Positions 27,335-38,937 of a stretch of DNA of 64,000 nt are shown here, one piece after another (within the stretch, counting starts at the first letter, position 1; each line of letters begins with the position of its first letter). This DNA is from Parasulfuritortus sp036391875 (GTDB lineage Bacteria; Pseudomonadota; Gammaproteobacteria; Burkholderiales; Thiobacillaceae), in the NCBI GenBank assembly GCA_036391875.1, contig DASVZA010000014.1:1-64000 (forward strand), given 5' to 3'. The position numbers were made by a program, and so were the translations under genes. The notes beneath the pieces are model-generated. The model was not told the origin of the DNA and ran no database searches. It saw only the letters and a program-made list of their open reading frames with translations.

Positions 27335-27874
27335 ATGTCTGAAGAAAAACTGAATGCCGCAGAGGCGGATACGCAAGCCGCTGCTGAACAAGCCGCCGCC
27401 AAGGACACCATGCCCAGCCTGGAGGAGTCGCTCCGCCAGGCCGAATTGCAGGCCCAGGAACATCACGATGCCTGGCTGCGGGCGAAGGCCGAAACCGAGA
27501 ACGTCCGCCGCCGCGCCGCCGAGGACGCCGAGAAGGCCCGCAAGTTCGCCGTCGAGAAGTTCGCCGGCGAACTGCTGGCGGTCAAGGACAGCCTGGAGGC
27601 GGCGCTCGCCACCGGCGATGCGGCCAGCATCGAAAGCCTGAAGAGCGGCGTCGAGCTGACCTTGAAGCAGCTCGCCAGCGTGTTCGAGAAGAACAGCCTC
27701 GCCGAGGTGAACCCGCTCGGCGAAAAATTCGACCCCAACAGCCACCAGGCCATCGGCATGGTGGACGGCGAGGGCGAGGCCAACACCGTGGCCAGCGTCC
27801 TGCAGAAGGGCTACCTGCTCAACGAGCGGGTGTTGCGCCCGGCTTTGGTCATGGTCACCAAGCCCAAGGGCTGA
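27335..27874 (+). CDS. grpE: Nucleotide exchange factor GrpE
   Basis: 179 residues from ATG 27335, which has a good AGGAGAG site about 9 bp upstream; an upstream in-frame start at 27308 has none. A long N-terminal coiled coil (about 40-100, ending in ETENVRRRAAEDAEKARKFA) leads into the beta-sheet head with the signature NPLGEKFDPNSHQAIGMV. GrpE releases ADP from DnaK. Directly behind an RpoH promoter and 82 bp before dnaK, with no hrcA in front. Confidence 0.96.
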   Translation: MSEEKLNAAEADTQAAAEQAAAKDTMPSLEESLRQAELQAQEHHDAWLRAKAETENVRRRAAEDAEKARKFAVEKFAGELLAVKDSLEAALATGDAASIESLKSGVELTLKQLASVFEKNSLAEVNPLGEKFDPNSHQAIGMVDGEGEANTVASVLQKGYLLNERVLRPALVMVTKPKG

Positions 27875-27893
27875 CGACTTTGCGCCCGGTGGG

Positions 27894-27921
27894 CTTGAAG
27901 TCCGGCGGGACATACCCATAT
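27894..27921 (+). promoter_or_regulatory. Sigma-32 (RpoH) promoter of dnaK
   Basis: CTTGAAG at 27894-27900 and ACCCATAT at 27914-27921 are separated by 13 bp, close to the RpoH consensus, with one mismatch in each box. It lies 35 bp before the dnaK ATG (27957); a GAGGA ribosome-binding site follows. Confidence 0.85.
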
Positions 27922-27956
27922 CGGAAACAGTTCAATAATTTTTGAGGAATCACATC

Positions 27957-29870
<1,914 letters not shown>

Positions 29871-29880
29871 GACTGCGTGG

Positions 29881-29915
29881 GGGAGAAACGGGGGCGACCC
29901 CGTTTCTCCCTTTTT
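29881..29915 (+). terminator. Intrinsic terminator between dnaK and dnaJ
   Basis: GGGAGAAACGGGG at 29881-29893, a GCGA tetraloop and CCCCGTTTCTCCC at 29898-29910 form a perfect 13-bp stem followed by TTTTT. It is one of the best intrinsic terminators in the window and lies 10 bp after the dnaK stop and 41 bp before dnaJ. Confidence 0.9.
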
Positions 29916-29955
29916 CCGTCCGACTCCTTCCTATCCCTAACTCCCACTTCCGCAC

Positions 29956-31080
29956 ATGAGCAAACGCGACTATTACGAAGTCCTCGGCGTGTCCAAGGGC
30001 GCTTCGGACGAAGAAATCAAGAAGGCCTTCAAGAAGGCCGCGATGAAGCACCATCCGGACCGCAATCCGGACAACAAGGATGCGGAGGAGAAGTTCAAGG
30101 AGGCCAAGGAGGCCTACGAAATCCTGTCCGATCCGCAGAAGAAGGCGGCCTACGACCAGTACGGCCACGCCGGGGTCGATCCGTCGATGGGGGCGGGCGC
30201 CGGCGGGGCCGGTTTCCGCGACTTCGCCGACGCCTTCTCCGACATCTTCGGCGACATCTTCGGCGGAGCCGGCGGCCGGGGCCGCTCCCAGGTCTACCGC
30301 GGTGCCGACCTGCGCTACAACCTGGAACTCTCCCTGGAAGAAGCGGCGCGCGGCACCGAGACCAAGATCCGCATCCCGGTGCTGACCGAGTGCGAACACT
30401 GCCACGGCAGCGGCGCCAAGCCCGGCACCCAGCCGGTCACCTGTCCGACCTGCGGCGGCCATGGCCAGGTGCGCATGCAGCAGGGCTTCTTCTCGGTGCA
30501 GCAGGCCTGTCCCCATTGCCACGGCACCGGCCGGGTGGTCGCCGACCCCTGCACCCATTGCCATGGCGAGGGTCGGGTCAAGCAGCACAAGACCCTGTCG
30601 GTGCGCATCCCGGCCGGGGTGGACGAGGGCGACCGCATCCGCTTGGCCGGCGAAGGCGAATCGGGGGTCAACGGCGGACCGCCGGGGGATCTCTACGTCC
30701 AGGTCCATCTGCGCCCGCACCCGGTCTTCAGCCGCGACCACAACGATCTGCATTGCGAGATGCCGATCTCGTTCTCGACGGCGGCCCTGGGTGGCGAAAT
30801 CACCATCCCGACCCTGGACGGCCAGGCCACCATCAAGATTCCCAACGAAACCCAGAGCGGCAAGGTGTTCCGCCTGCGCGGCAAGGGCATCAAGGGCGTG
30901 CGCAGCAATGCCCCGGGCGACCTGCATTGCCACGTAGTGGTGGAGACGCCGATCAATCTCACCGACCGGCAGCGGGAACTGCTGCGCGAATTCGAGGAAA
31001 TCGGCCGCGGTCACGAAGCCAAGCACAACCCCCGAGCCAAGGGGTTCATGGACAAGGTCAAAGAATTTTTCGGTTCGTAA
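29956..31080 (+). CDS. dnaJ: Chaperone protein DnaJ (Hsp40)
   Basis: 374 residues with the full DnaJ layout. J-domain at 1-70 (HPD in MKHHPDRNPD), a Gly/Phe-rich stretch (about 75-115), and four zinc-finger repeats CEHCHGSG, CPTCGGHG, CPHCHGTG and CTHCHGEG (about 140-205), then two beta domains and a dimerisation tail. It delivers substrates to DnaK and triggers ATP hydrolysis. It is separated from dnaK by a strong terminator, so it depends on read-through or on a promoter in the 41 bp before its start, where none is obvious. Confidence 0.98.
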   Translation: MSKRDYYEVLGVSKGASDEEIKKAFKKAAMKHHPDRNPDNKDAEEKFKEAKEAYEILSDPQKKAAYDQYGHAGVDPSMGAGAGGAGFRDFADAFSDIFGDIFGGAGGRGRSQVYRGADLRYNLELSLEEAARGTETKIRIPVLTECEHCHGSGAKPGTQPVTCPTCGGHGQVRMQQGFFSVQQACPHCHGTGRVVADPCTHCHGEGRVKQHKTLSVRIPAGVDEGDRIRLAGEGESGVNGGPPGDLYVQVHLRPHPVFSRDHNDLHCEMPISFSTAALGGEITIPTLDGQATIKIPNETQSGKVFRLRGKGIKGVRSNAPGDLHCHVVVETPINLTDRQRELLREFEEIGRGHEAKHNPRAKGFMDKVKEFFGS

Positions 31081-31095
31081 AATTCTTTGACCTTG
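31053..31095. terminator. 17-bp perfect hairpin over the dnaJ stop codon
   Basis: CAAGGTCAAAGAATTTT at 31053-31069 is perfectly inverted at 31079-31095 around a 9-nt loop. The stop codon is at the loop/right-arm border. No T-run follows. A second possible stem GCGGCG/CGCCGC (31095-31100 and 31114-31119) and TAACTT/AAGTTA follow at once. It probably ends or protects the dnaJ transcript. Confidence 0.6.
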
Positions 31096-31151
31096 CGGCG
31101 CAGGCTAACTTGACGCCGCGAAGTTAAGGGCGTAGCCGGCCAGGCGCCCTG

Positions 31152-33779
31152 TCAGGCCGTCTTCAACTCCCATTCCTCGATCGGCACCGGCCGGCCGAAC
31201 AGGTAGCCCTGGTAGGCGGTGCAGCCGTTCGCGAGCAGGAAGTCGCGCTGCTCCTGGGTCTCCACCCCCTCGGCGATCACCTCCAGGCCGAGCGACCGGC
31301 TCATGGCCAGGATGGCGCGGACGATGGCGGCATCGTTCGGGTCGCGGGTCACGTCGCGGACGAAGGACTGGTCGATCTTGACCTGGTCGAGCGGCAGGCG
31401 CTTGAGGTAGGACAGCGAGGAATAGCCGGTGCCGAAGTCATCGAGCGCGAAGCCGACACCCAGGCCGTCCAGTTGCTGCATGCGTTCGATGACCGCATCG
31501 ACGTTGTCGAGCACCACGCTCTCGGTCAGCTCCAGCTTGAGGCGGGACGGGTCGGCGCCGTTGGCGAGCAGGCTCCGGCGGACCTGTTCGACGAAGTCGG
31601 GCTGGTGGAACTGGCGAGCGCTGACGTTGACCGCGATCTTCAGGTGCCGGGTGCGTTCGTCGGTTGACCAGTCCTGAAGTTGGCGGCAGGCCGTATCCAG
31701 CACCCATTCGCCGATCTGGACGATCAGACCGGTTTCCTCGGCCAGGGGGATGAAGTGGGCCGGTAGGACCACGCCTTGGGTCGGCGATAGCCAGCGGATC
31801 AGGGCCTCGGCGCCGATCAGGCGTCCATACTGGTCGACCTGGGGCTGGTAATGGAGCCGGAAATCGCCGTTGTCCAGGCCGCGGCGCAGGGCGCTTTCCA
31901 GCGCGGCACGCGAATCGATGGCGGCCTGCATGGCTGGGTTGAAGAAGCGGACTGCGTTGCGGCCCGCGTCCTTGGCCTGGTAGAGCGCCACGTCGGCCTG
32001 TTTCAACAAGATGTCGACCGGGGTGCCCTGACCGAGGAAGAGCGTCAGGCCGATGCTGGTCGAACTGTGGAATTCGTTTTCGCTGCCTTCGAGCGCATAG
32101 GGTGCGTTGAGCGCGCGGCGCAGTTTTTCAGCGACGAGTTCGGCCTGATTGGCCGCCGATTCCTCGGTCGTGCCGAGCCCCTCCAGCAAGATCACGTATT
32201 CGTCGCCGCCCAGGCGGGATACGGTGTCTTCCTGGCGCACGCTGGCCAGCAGGCGGCGGGCCGCTTCGACCAGCAGTTTGTCGCCGATGTCGTGGCCCTG
32301 GCTGTCGTTGAGGGTCTTGAAGTTGTCCAGATCGAGGATCAGCAGGGCGCCGAATTCATGGTTGCGGTTGCTGGCGATCAGGGCCTGGCCCAATCGATCC
32401 ATGAGCAGGCGCCGGTTGGGCAGCCGGGTCAAGGGGTCGAAGTAGGCCAGGGTGCGGATCTGCTCTTCGGCCTGTTTGCGGGCGGTGATGTCGCGGGCGA
32501 TGCCGAGGATGCCCAGCACCCGGCCGGCGCTGTCGCGCATGGGGGTCTTGATGGTTTCCAGCAGCACCCGGCGGCCGTCGCCGAGGTATTCCACCCATTG
32601 CTCATTGACCGTCGGGCCGCCGGCCATCAAGGCCTCGCGGTCAGTCTGCCGGAAACGGTCGGCCTTCTCCCCGGAAACGAAGTCGTAGTCGGTCTTGCCG
32701 ACGATGTCGGCTTCCTTGGCGCCGTAAAAGCGCTCGAATTCGTGGTTGCAGCTCAGGAAGACGCCGTCCGGGCTTTTCAGCCAGACCAGGTCCGGGATGG
32801 TCTGGACCAGGGTCCGCAGGTGGCCGCGTTCCCGTTCGAGCTGCGTGGTCCGGCGTGCGACTTCGCGCCGGAGCAGGAACAGCAGGGCCAGCATCAGGGT
32901 ACCGATCAGGCCGATGGCGAGCAGGATGTAGCTCAGGTAGCGGGCATAAGGCGGTCTGGACAGCGGCGTGCCCAGCCACTTGTCCTTCAGTGCCCTCGTT
33001 TCGGCGCCGGGAATGGCGGCGAATCCACGTTGCACCAGGGCCAGGGTGCTGCGGTCGCCCTTGTGCACGGCACGATGGAAATGCCCGCTGTATAGGATGA
33101 ATGCCTTGCGGAAACTCCGGTCGGCGCCGGCCCGGTAGAGCAGGTAGCTGGCCGGCGGGCCGTCCAGGCAGAAAATCTTGACCTGGCCGGCGACCGCGGC
33201 GTCGATGATGGCCTGATAGCTGTCGTACAACTGCAGGGAACGGACGCCGCCGGCCTGGAGCCGGTCGATGCAGGCATCGCCCTTCTTGGCGCCGACCAGG
33301 AAGCCGCGCAGGGAGGCCAGGTCGGTGATCCCGGTGATCGATTCGTGGACGAAGATCGGCACCGGCAGTTCGGCATAGGGCTCGGAGAAGTCGTACAGGG
33401 CCTCCCGTGCCGGCGTACGGAATATGGTGTCGATGACGTCGGCCTTGCCCGACGCCATGATCTGCTGGGCCTTGTTCCAGTCGGTGGCGATCAGCCTGAC
33501 CTGCACGCCGGTCTGCTTTTCCCAAAGCCGCCAGAGATCGACCAGGTAGCCGGTCAGCTGGCCATCGGCGTTGCGGAAGACATAGGGCGGGTAGTCGTCG
33601 TCGCTGACCACGGTGATGCGGGTCGGAACGGGGGCCGGCCTGGCGTTCTGCTGCAGGGCGGCCGCACTGCACGGGGAGGAGGCTACGGCCAGCCAGAACA
33701 GGGCGGACAGGCCGCCTGTCAGCGCCAGGCGGAGCCACCGGAGAAGTCGGGAAGAAGACTGGATATGCATGTTCCCCAT
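31152..33779 (-). CDS. Membrane-bound diguanylate cyclase/phosphodiesterase with periplasmic solute-binding sensor
   Basis: 875 residues. Domains in order: signal/anchor helix (to about 40), periplasmic SBP_bac_3-type domain (about 50-270; ITVVSDDDYPPYVFRNADG), a membrane helix (about 283-307), a PAS domain (about 325-440), GGDEF (about 445-605) and EAL (about 620-870). The GGDEF site reads GGDEY at about 524-528 and has an inhibitory RxxD site (RQED) five residues before it. The EAL domain keeps EAL (658-660), ELTES, DDFGTGYS and EGVET, so phosphodiesterase activity is likely. It links a periplasmic amino-acid-like ligand to cyclic-di-GMP. A start at the fourth codon is possible. Confidence 0.92.
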   Translation of the reverse strand: MGNMHIQSSSRLLRWLRLALTGGLSALFWLAVASSPCSAAALQQNARPAPVPTRITVVSDDDYPPYVFRNADGQLTGYLVDLWRLWEKQTGVQVRLIATDWNKAQQIMASGKADVIDTIFRTPAREALYDFSEPYAELPVPIFVHESITGITDLASLRGFLVGAKKGDACIDRLQAGGVRSLQLYDSYQAIIDAAVAGQVKIFCLDGPPASYLLYRAGADRSFRKAFILYSGHFHRAVHKGDRSTLALVQRGFAAIPGAETRALKDKWLGTPLSRPPYARYLSYILLAIGLIGTLMLALLFLLRREVARRTTQLERERGHLRTLVQTIPDLVWLKSPDGVFLSCNHEFERFYGAKEADIVGKTDYDFVSGEKADRFRQTDREALMAGGPTVNEQWVEYLGDGRRVLLETIKTPMRDSAGRVLGILGIARDITARKQAEEQIRTLAYFDPLTRLPNRRLLMDRLGQALIASNRNHEFGALLILDLDNFKTLNDSQGHDIGDKLLVEAARRLLASVRQEDTVSRLGGDEYVILLEGLGTTEESAANQAELVAEKLRRALNAPYALEGSENEFHSSTSIGLTLFLGQGTPVDILLKQADVALYQAKDAGRNAVRFFNPAMQAAIDSRAALESALRRGLDNGDFRLHYQPQVDQYGRLIGAEALIRWLSPTQGVVLPAHFIPLAEETGLIVQIGEWVLDTACRQLQDWSTDERTRHLKIAVNVSARQFHQPDFVEQVRRSLLANGADPSRLKLELTESVVLDNVDAVIERMQQLDGLGVGFALDDFGTGYSSLSYLKRLPLDQVKIDQSFVRDVTRDPNDAAIVRAILAMSRSLGLEVIAEGVETQEQRDFLLANGCTAYQGYLFGRPVPIEEWELKTA

Positions 33780-33898
33780 GTCGAATCAGCCGCTTTTCCC
33801 GTCGTGCGGGTTCGCTCCCGAGCCGAGCCCGGCGGCATGGCCGTTGGCGCGGCGCGGCTGGTACGGCCCGGGTCTGCCTGACCGGGATGACATTTTGC

Positions 33899-34537
33899 TC
33901 AACCGATCTTGACCACGATGTCGTGCAGCGTGTTGGCGCAATGTTCCAGCTTGCCGCCGGCGCGGTCGAGGTGCTGGTAGATCTCGCGCCGTCTCAGCAT
34001 GTTGAGGAAGTCCTCGCCCTGGAACAGTTCGGCCAGGGCCTTGCGGTAGAGCTTCTCCATCTGGCGGCCGGATTTCCGGGCACTGTCCGCGTCGATCGCC
34101 GCTTCGGCCGACTGGCTGCCCAATTTGCTGAAGCCGGTCGCCAGGGTCTGGCAGCCGTCCCTCAGGGTGGCGGCCAGTTCGTAGGTGTAGCGGTCGGGCG
34201 TGACGGCCAGCGCTTCCATCTCGTTCACGCAGTCCTTGCAGTAATTGACGATCTCGTCCAGATCCATGATGGCGCGGTAGATGTCCTCCCGGTCGATGTC
34301 GGTGGCGAAGGCTTCGTTCAGGGTATGCAGGTTCTGGACCTTGACGGTATCCGCGGCGTGTTCGTCCTTCCTGATCTGGCGGCAGATCTCCGGTGCGCTG
34401 GTGGCCATGAAGTCGACCAGCAGATTGACCGTGTGGGTGACCTGGGTCGCCTGTTCGGACAGCAGGTGGAAGAAGTCCGGCGCCTTGGGAAAGATCCGGT
34501 CGAGCACCCTGTGCATGATGGAGATGGGGTTGATCAC
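33899..34537 (-). CDS. DUF47/PhoU-like phosphate transport accessory protein
   Basis: 212 residues, all helical, with the DUF47 (TIGR00153) signature: DFFHLLSEQATQVTHTV near the start, IRKDEHAADTV in the middle and the RREIYQHLDRAGGKLEHCAN ending. Members resemble PhoU and bind metals through E/D-rich helices. They are coded with PiT permeases and regulate them. Its start overlaps the PiT stop by 4 bp, so the two are co-translated. Confidence 0.92.
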   Translation of the reverse strand: MINPISIMHRVLDRIFPKAPDFFHLLSEQATQVTHTVNLLVDFMATSAPEICRQIRKDEHAADTVKVQNLHTLNEAFATDIDREDIYRAIMDLDEIVNYCKDCVNEMEALAVTPDRYTYELAATLRDGCQTLATGFSKLGSQSAEAAIDADSARKSGRQMEKLYRKALAELFQGEDFLNMLRRREIYQHLDRAGGKLEHCANTLHDIVVKIG

Positions 34538-35580
34538 GGCAGGCCTCTTTTCAGAATGGTGAAGATCAGGGCATAGACGATCGCACCGACCAGGGCGGCG
34601 GCCGGGATGGTCAGCAGCCAGGCGGTGACGATCTCGCGCGCCTTGCTCCAGCGGACGTCGCGCGGCCGTTCCGAGGCGCCGATGCCCATGATGGCGGTGG
34701 CGACCACGTGGGTGGTCGAGACCGGCGCGCCGATCAATGAAGCGGTCAGGATCACGCCGGCCGAGGTGAGCTGCGAATCCAGGGCGTGCAGCGGGCGTAC
34801 CTTGTAGATGGCGAAACCCAGGGTGCGGACGATGCGCCAGCCGCCGGACAGGATGCCCAGGGTCATGGTGACGGCGCAGGCCAGGATGACCCAGAACGGC
34901 ACTTCGAAGCGCGGGATGAAGCCGCCCAGGAGCAGGACCAGGGTCAGGATGCCCAGGCTCTTCTGGGCGTCGTTGGCGCCGTGCGAGAAGGCCAGCAGGG
35001 CGGCGGTCAGGTACTGGCCCAGGCGCAGGCGGCGGTTGATGCGCGGGTGCGTGGCGCGCACCGCATAGCGCATCACGGTGTGGAACAGGTAGCCGACGAA
35101 ATAGCCGAGCACGGGCGACAGGACCAGGGCCAGGATGACCTTGGTGACGCCCGTGAAGTGGCCGTGCCCGAGTTCATGGAAGCCCCAGGCCACATGATCC
35201 GTGCCCACGGCCAGGACCACCGCGCCGATCAGTCCGCCGATCAGGGCATGGGAGGAGGAGGAGGGGATGCCCAGGCGCCAGGTGACCAGGTTCCAGAAGA
35301 TGGCGCCGGCCAGACCGCTCAATATGACGGTCAGGGCCAGGTGGGCGGGCAGGTCGGACAGGGTGATGAAGTGGCCGATGGTGTCCGCGACCGCCGTGCC
35401 GCCCAGGAGCGGGCCGAGAAATTCGAAGACCGAAACCACCACCACGGCCTGGATGGGTGTCATGGCGCGGGAGGCGATGACGGTGGCGATGATGTTCGCG
35501 GCATCGTGGAAACCGTTCGTGTAATTGAACGCCAACACGACGAAGACGGCCAGCAAACATAGCAGGGTGACTGTATCCAA
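34534..35580 (-). CDS. PiT-family inorganic phosphate transporter
   Basis: 348 residues if it starts at TTG 35580; the frame stays open further upstream but there overlaps odhB and loses membrane character. The signature NYTNGFHDAANIIATV is in the first helix and is repeated in weaker form in the second half (FSHGANDAQKSLGI), as in all PiT permeases. About ten membrane segments. Low-affinity phosphate (metal-phosphate) symporter of the inner membrane. The first helix begins right at the TTG, and no clear ribosome-binding site was seen, so the start is less certain than the family. Confidence 0.9.
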   Translation of the reverse strand: MDTVTLLCLLAVFVVLAFNYTNGFHDAANIIATVIASRAMTPIQAVVVVSVFEFLGPLLGGTAVADTIGHFITLSDLPAHLALTVILSGLAGAIFWNLVTWRLGIPSSSSHALIGGLIGAVVLAVGTDHVAWGFHELGHGHFTGVTKVILALVLSPVLGYFVGYLFHTVMRYAVRATHPRINRRLRLGQYLTAALLAFSHGANDAQKSLGILTLVLLLGGFIPRFEVPFWVILACAVTMTLGILSGGWRIVRTLGFAIYKVRPLHALDSQLTSAGVILTASLIGAPVSTTHVVATAIMGIGASERPRDVRWSKAREIVTAWLLTIPAAALVGAIVYALIFTILKRGLP

Positions 35581-35592
35581 GCGCGGCGGGCC

Positions 35593-35598
35593 TATAAT
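35593..35598 (+). promoter_or_regulatory. -10 box TATAAT upstream of odhB
   Basis: A perfect TATAAT lies 31 bp before the odhB ATG and 12 bp from the divergent PiT start codon. No good -35 box is found at 16-18 bp upstream, so the promoter may need an activator. Confidence 0.5.
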
Positions 35599-35628
35599 CT
35601 TAGAATTCTTACCGAATGATGACTCCCC

Positions 35629-36693
<1,065 letters not shown>

Positions 36694-36695
36694 CC

Positions 36696-37244
36696 ATGCC
36701 GACCCGTGACGAAGTCATTGCCGCCACCCGCAACTGGGTCGAGAAGGCCGTCATCGGCCTCAACCTGTGTCCGTTCGCCCGTTCGGTCTACGTCAAGAAC
36801 CAGGTCCGCTTCGTGGTCAGCGAGGCGCGCCATCTCGACGCCTTTCTGGAAGAACTGGACCGCGAGCTCGACCTGCTGGCCGCGACCGATCCGGCCGAGA
36901 TCGACACCACACTGCTGATCCATCCCGAACTGCTGCCCGATTTCGAGGAGTTCAATGCCTTCATGGAACTGGCCGAGCAGGCTGTGATCGAGCATGACCT
37001 GGAAGGCGTCATCCAGGTGGCGAGCTTTCACCCGGCCTTCCAGTTCGCCGACACCGAGCCGGACGACATCGGCAACTACACCAACCGCGCGCCGTACCCG
37101 ACCATCCACCTGATCCGCGAGGCTAGCATCGACCGGGCGGTGGCCAACTATCCGGACCCGGACGACATCTACAAGCGCAACATCGAGACCCTGCAGCGGC
37201 TCGGCCACGCCGGCCTCAAGAAGGTCCTGGACGGCGAAGAATGA
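36696..37244 (+). CDS. DUF1415 family protein
   Basis: 182 residues, starting 3 bp after the odhB stop. Characteristic DUF1415 segments are WVEKAVIGLNLCPFARSVY, TTLLIHPELLPDFEEFN and FHPAFQFADTEPDDIGNYTN, followed by the NRAPYPTIHLIRE strand. Cytoplasmic, no signal peptide. Function unknown. It overlaps the next gene by 4 bp, so odhB, DUF1415 and the methyltransferase form one transcript. Confidence 0.9.
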   Translation: MPTRDEVIAATRNWVEKAVIGLNLCPFARSVYVKNQVRFVVSEARHLDAFLEELDRELDLLAATDPAEIDTTLLIHPELLPDFEEFNAFMELAEQAVIEHDLEGVIQVASFHPAFQFADTEPDDIGNYTNRAPYPTIHLIREASIDRAVANYPDPDDIYKRNIETLQRLGHAGLKKVLDGEE

Positions 37245-38077
37245 AGCATGCCGCCATGCAGCTGATCCCGGAGATCCGGCCGGGCCAGTCGATCGAGCTG
37301 CTCAAGGAACTGCACATCCTGACCCGCGAGGGCCGGCTCAACCAGGACACCCGGCGCAAGCTGAAACAGGTCTACCACCTCTACCAGTTCATCGAGCCGC
37401 TGCTCGATGAGGTGCTCGAACGGCGCGGCGACCTCGATCTGGTCGACCACGGCGCCGGCAAGTCCTATCTCGGCTTCATCCTCTACGACCTGTTCTTCAA
37501 GCAGCGCGAGGTCGGCCACCTGTACGGCATCGAGACCCGGCCGGAACTGGTGACCAAGTCGCAGGAACTGGCCCATCGCCTCGGCTTCGGCCGGATGGCC
37601 TTCCTCAATCTGACCGTCGAGCAGTCGATCACGGACCCTGTGCTGCCGGAACGGATCGACGTCGTCACTGCCCTGCATGCCTGCGACACGGCGACCGACG
37701 ACGCCATTCGCTTCGCCTTGGAGAAGTCGGCCGACCACGTCGTGCTGATCCCGTGTTGCCAGGCCGAGGTCGCCGCCGTCTTGCGCAAGCACAAGGCCGA
37801 GTCGCTCGGCCTGACGCCGCTGTCGGAACTGTGGCGCCACCCGATCCACACCCGCGAGTTCGGCAGCCAGGTGACCAACGTGCTGCGCTGTCTGCTGCTG
37901 GAGGCGCGCGGCTATCAGGTCACGGTGACCGAATTGGTCGGCTGGGAACACTCGATGAAGAACGAACTGATCATCGCCACGCGCAAGGGCGGCCCCAAGC
38001 GCAGCGCGCGGGAGCGGGCGCTGGCGATCCTCAAGGCGCTCAACCTGGAAGAGCTGGAAGGGCGCTTCGTCTACTGA
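37241..38077 (+). CDS. SAM-dependent methyltransferase (Methyltransf_32-like)
   Basis: 278 residues. The SAM-binding loop is DLVDHGAGKSYLGFILYDLF, followed by the acidic GIETRPELV strand and the motif DVVTALHACDTATDDAI with VVLIPCCQAEV. The ALHACD...PCC arrangement is that of the Methyltransf_32 family, found in bacterial and eukaryotic RNA-associated methyltransferases. Substrate unknown. ATG 37256 is an alternative start. Confidence 0.82.
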   Translation: MKHAAMQLIPEIRPGQSIELLKELHILTREGRLNQDTRRKLKQVYHLYQFIEPLLDEVLERRGDLDLVDHGAGKSYLGFILYDLFFKQREVGHLYGIETRPELVTKSQELAHRLGFGRMAFLNLTVEQSITDPVLPERIDVVTALHACDTATDDAIRFALEKSADHVVLIPCCQAEVAAVLRKHKAESLGLTPLSELWRHPIHTREFGSQVTNVLRCLLLEARGYQVTVTELVGWEHSMKNELIIATRKGGPKRSARERALAILKALNLEELEGRFVY

Positions 38078-38101
38078 ACCGAATCGGCCTAAGATGACAC
38101 C

Positions 38102-38323
38102 ATGAATAAGAAGGCTCAGAAATTCCCCAAGCACCCCAAGCACCCGGAGCGGATCTGCTGGGGCTGCGACAAGTATTGCCCGGCGGACTCGCTCTTGTGC
38201 GGCAACGGCTCGGGCCGGACCGAACACCCGATCGAGATCCTCGGCGAGGACTGGTATACCTGGGGCGATTGGGGCTTCGAGACCGAGCCGGAAGCGGATA
38301 AGCCGGCAGACCCGCCGCATTGA
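38102..38323 (+). CDS. DUF3079 family protein
   Basis: 73 residues. The N-terminal block KFPKHPKHPERICWGCDKYC then C-GNGSGRTEHP and DWYTWGDWGF is the DUF3079 signature; the cysteines (WGCDKYCP, LLC) could bind metal. No known function. It follows the methyltransferase by 24 bp and overlaps the following frame by 4 bp. Confidence 0.9.
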   Translation: MNKKAQKFPKHPKHPERICWGCDKYCPADSLLCGNGSGRTEHPIEILGEDWYTWGDWGFETEPEADKPADPPH

Positions 38324-38496
38324 TGCGGGCAGTGGCTGATCTGGCCGAAACCGGGCGGCGTTCGCGGTCCGGTTCGGCGGTCTCATTTCGGCCAAGGCGC
38401 CATGGTTCCATTCCACAAAAGTGGGGCAGCTTCATGATTCCGCAATGTGCTGGTGCTAAAACGACAACCCCACCGCACGACACATGGTTATTTGCG

Positions 38497-38763
38497 ATGA
38501 ATGCCGATCCCCACTTCATATCCGATAAAAATGTGACGCCTAGCGGTTATCCAAAGAGCAGGCTGAAACAGCAACTGCTGTTGGACGATGCGCTCGAGAA
38601 AATCGAACCCATCATTCAGAACGGCGATTCCGAGAACGCTTCAGCCCGTTTCTATCGGATCATGCAGAAACTGCATAGCAATTATCCGTATCTGAATGGT
38701 GGCGAGTTGGAAGCATTGCTGCTGGGGTTGTTGAAGAAAAAGCATTCTGAAAACGCGCTGTAG
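38497..38763 (+). CDS. Hypothetical small helical protein
   Basis: 88 residues from ATG 38497. The frame is open back to 38320, but that stretch reads as unstructured sequence and contains inverted-repeat material, so the later start is preferred. The product is acidic-basic and helical (LKQQLLLDDALEKIEPIIQN, then YLNGGELEALLLGLLKKK). No family recognised. Base use is less GC-rich than in the neighbours. Confidence 0.5.
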   Translation: MNADPHFISDKNVTPSGYPKSRLKQQLLLDDALEKIEPIIQNGDSENASARFYRIMQKLHSNYPYLNGGELEALLLGLLKKKHSENAL

Positions 38764-38937
38764 AAGTTTTGCACGCACTGCCTGTTCCTCTTTTTCCATT
38801 GTCCTTATCAGGGCAGGAATTTCCGTTGCCGCGGTAACGGTTGTTTCGGCCGATTTGCGGCGATCAAGACAGCACGACGATCTTCACTCCTTGGCATACC
38901 ATTGCGGCTTTACTGATCTATCAGCCTGTTACCTGTC

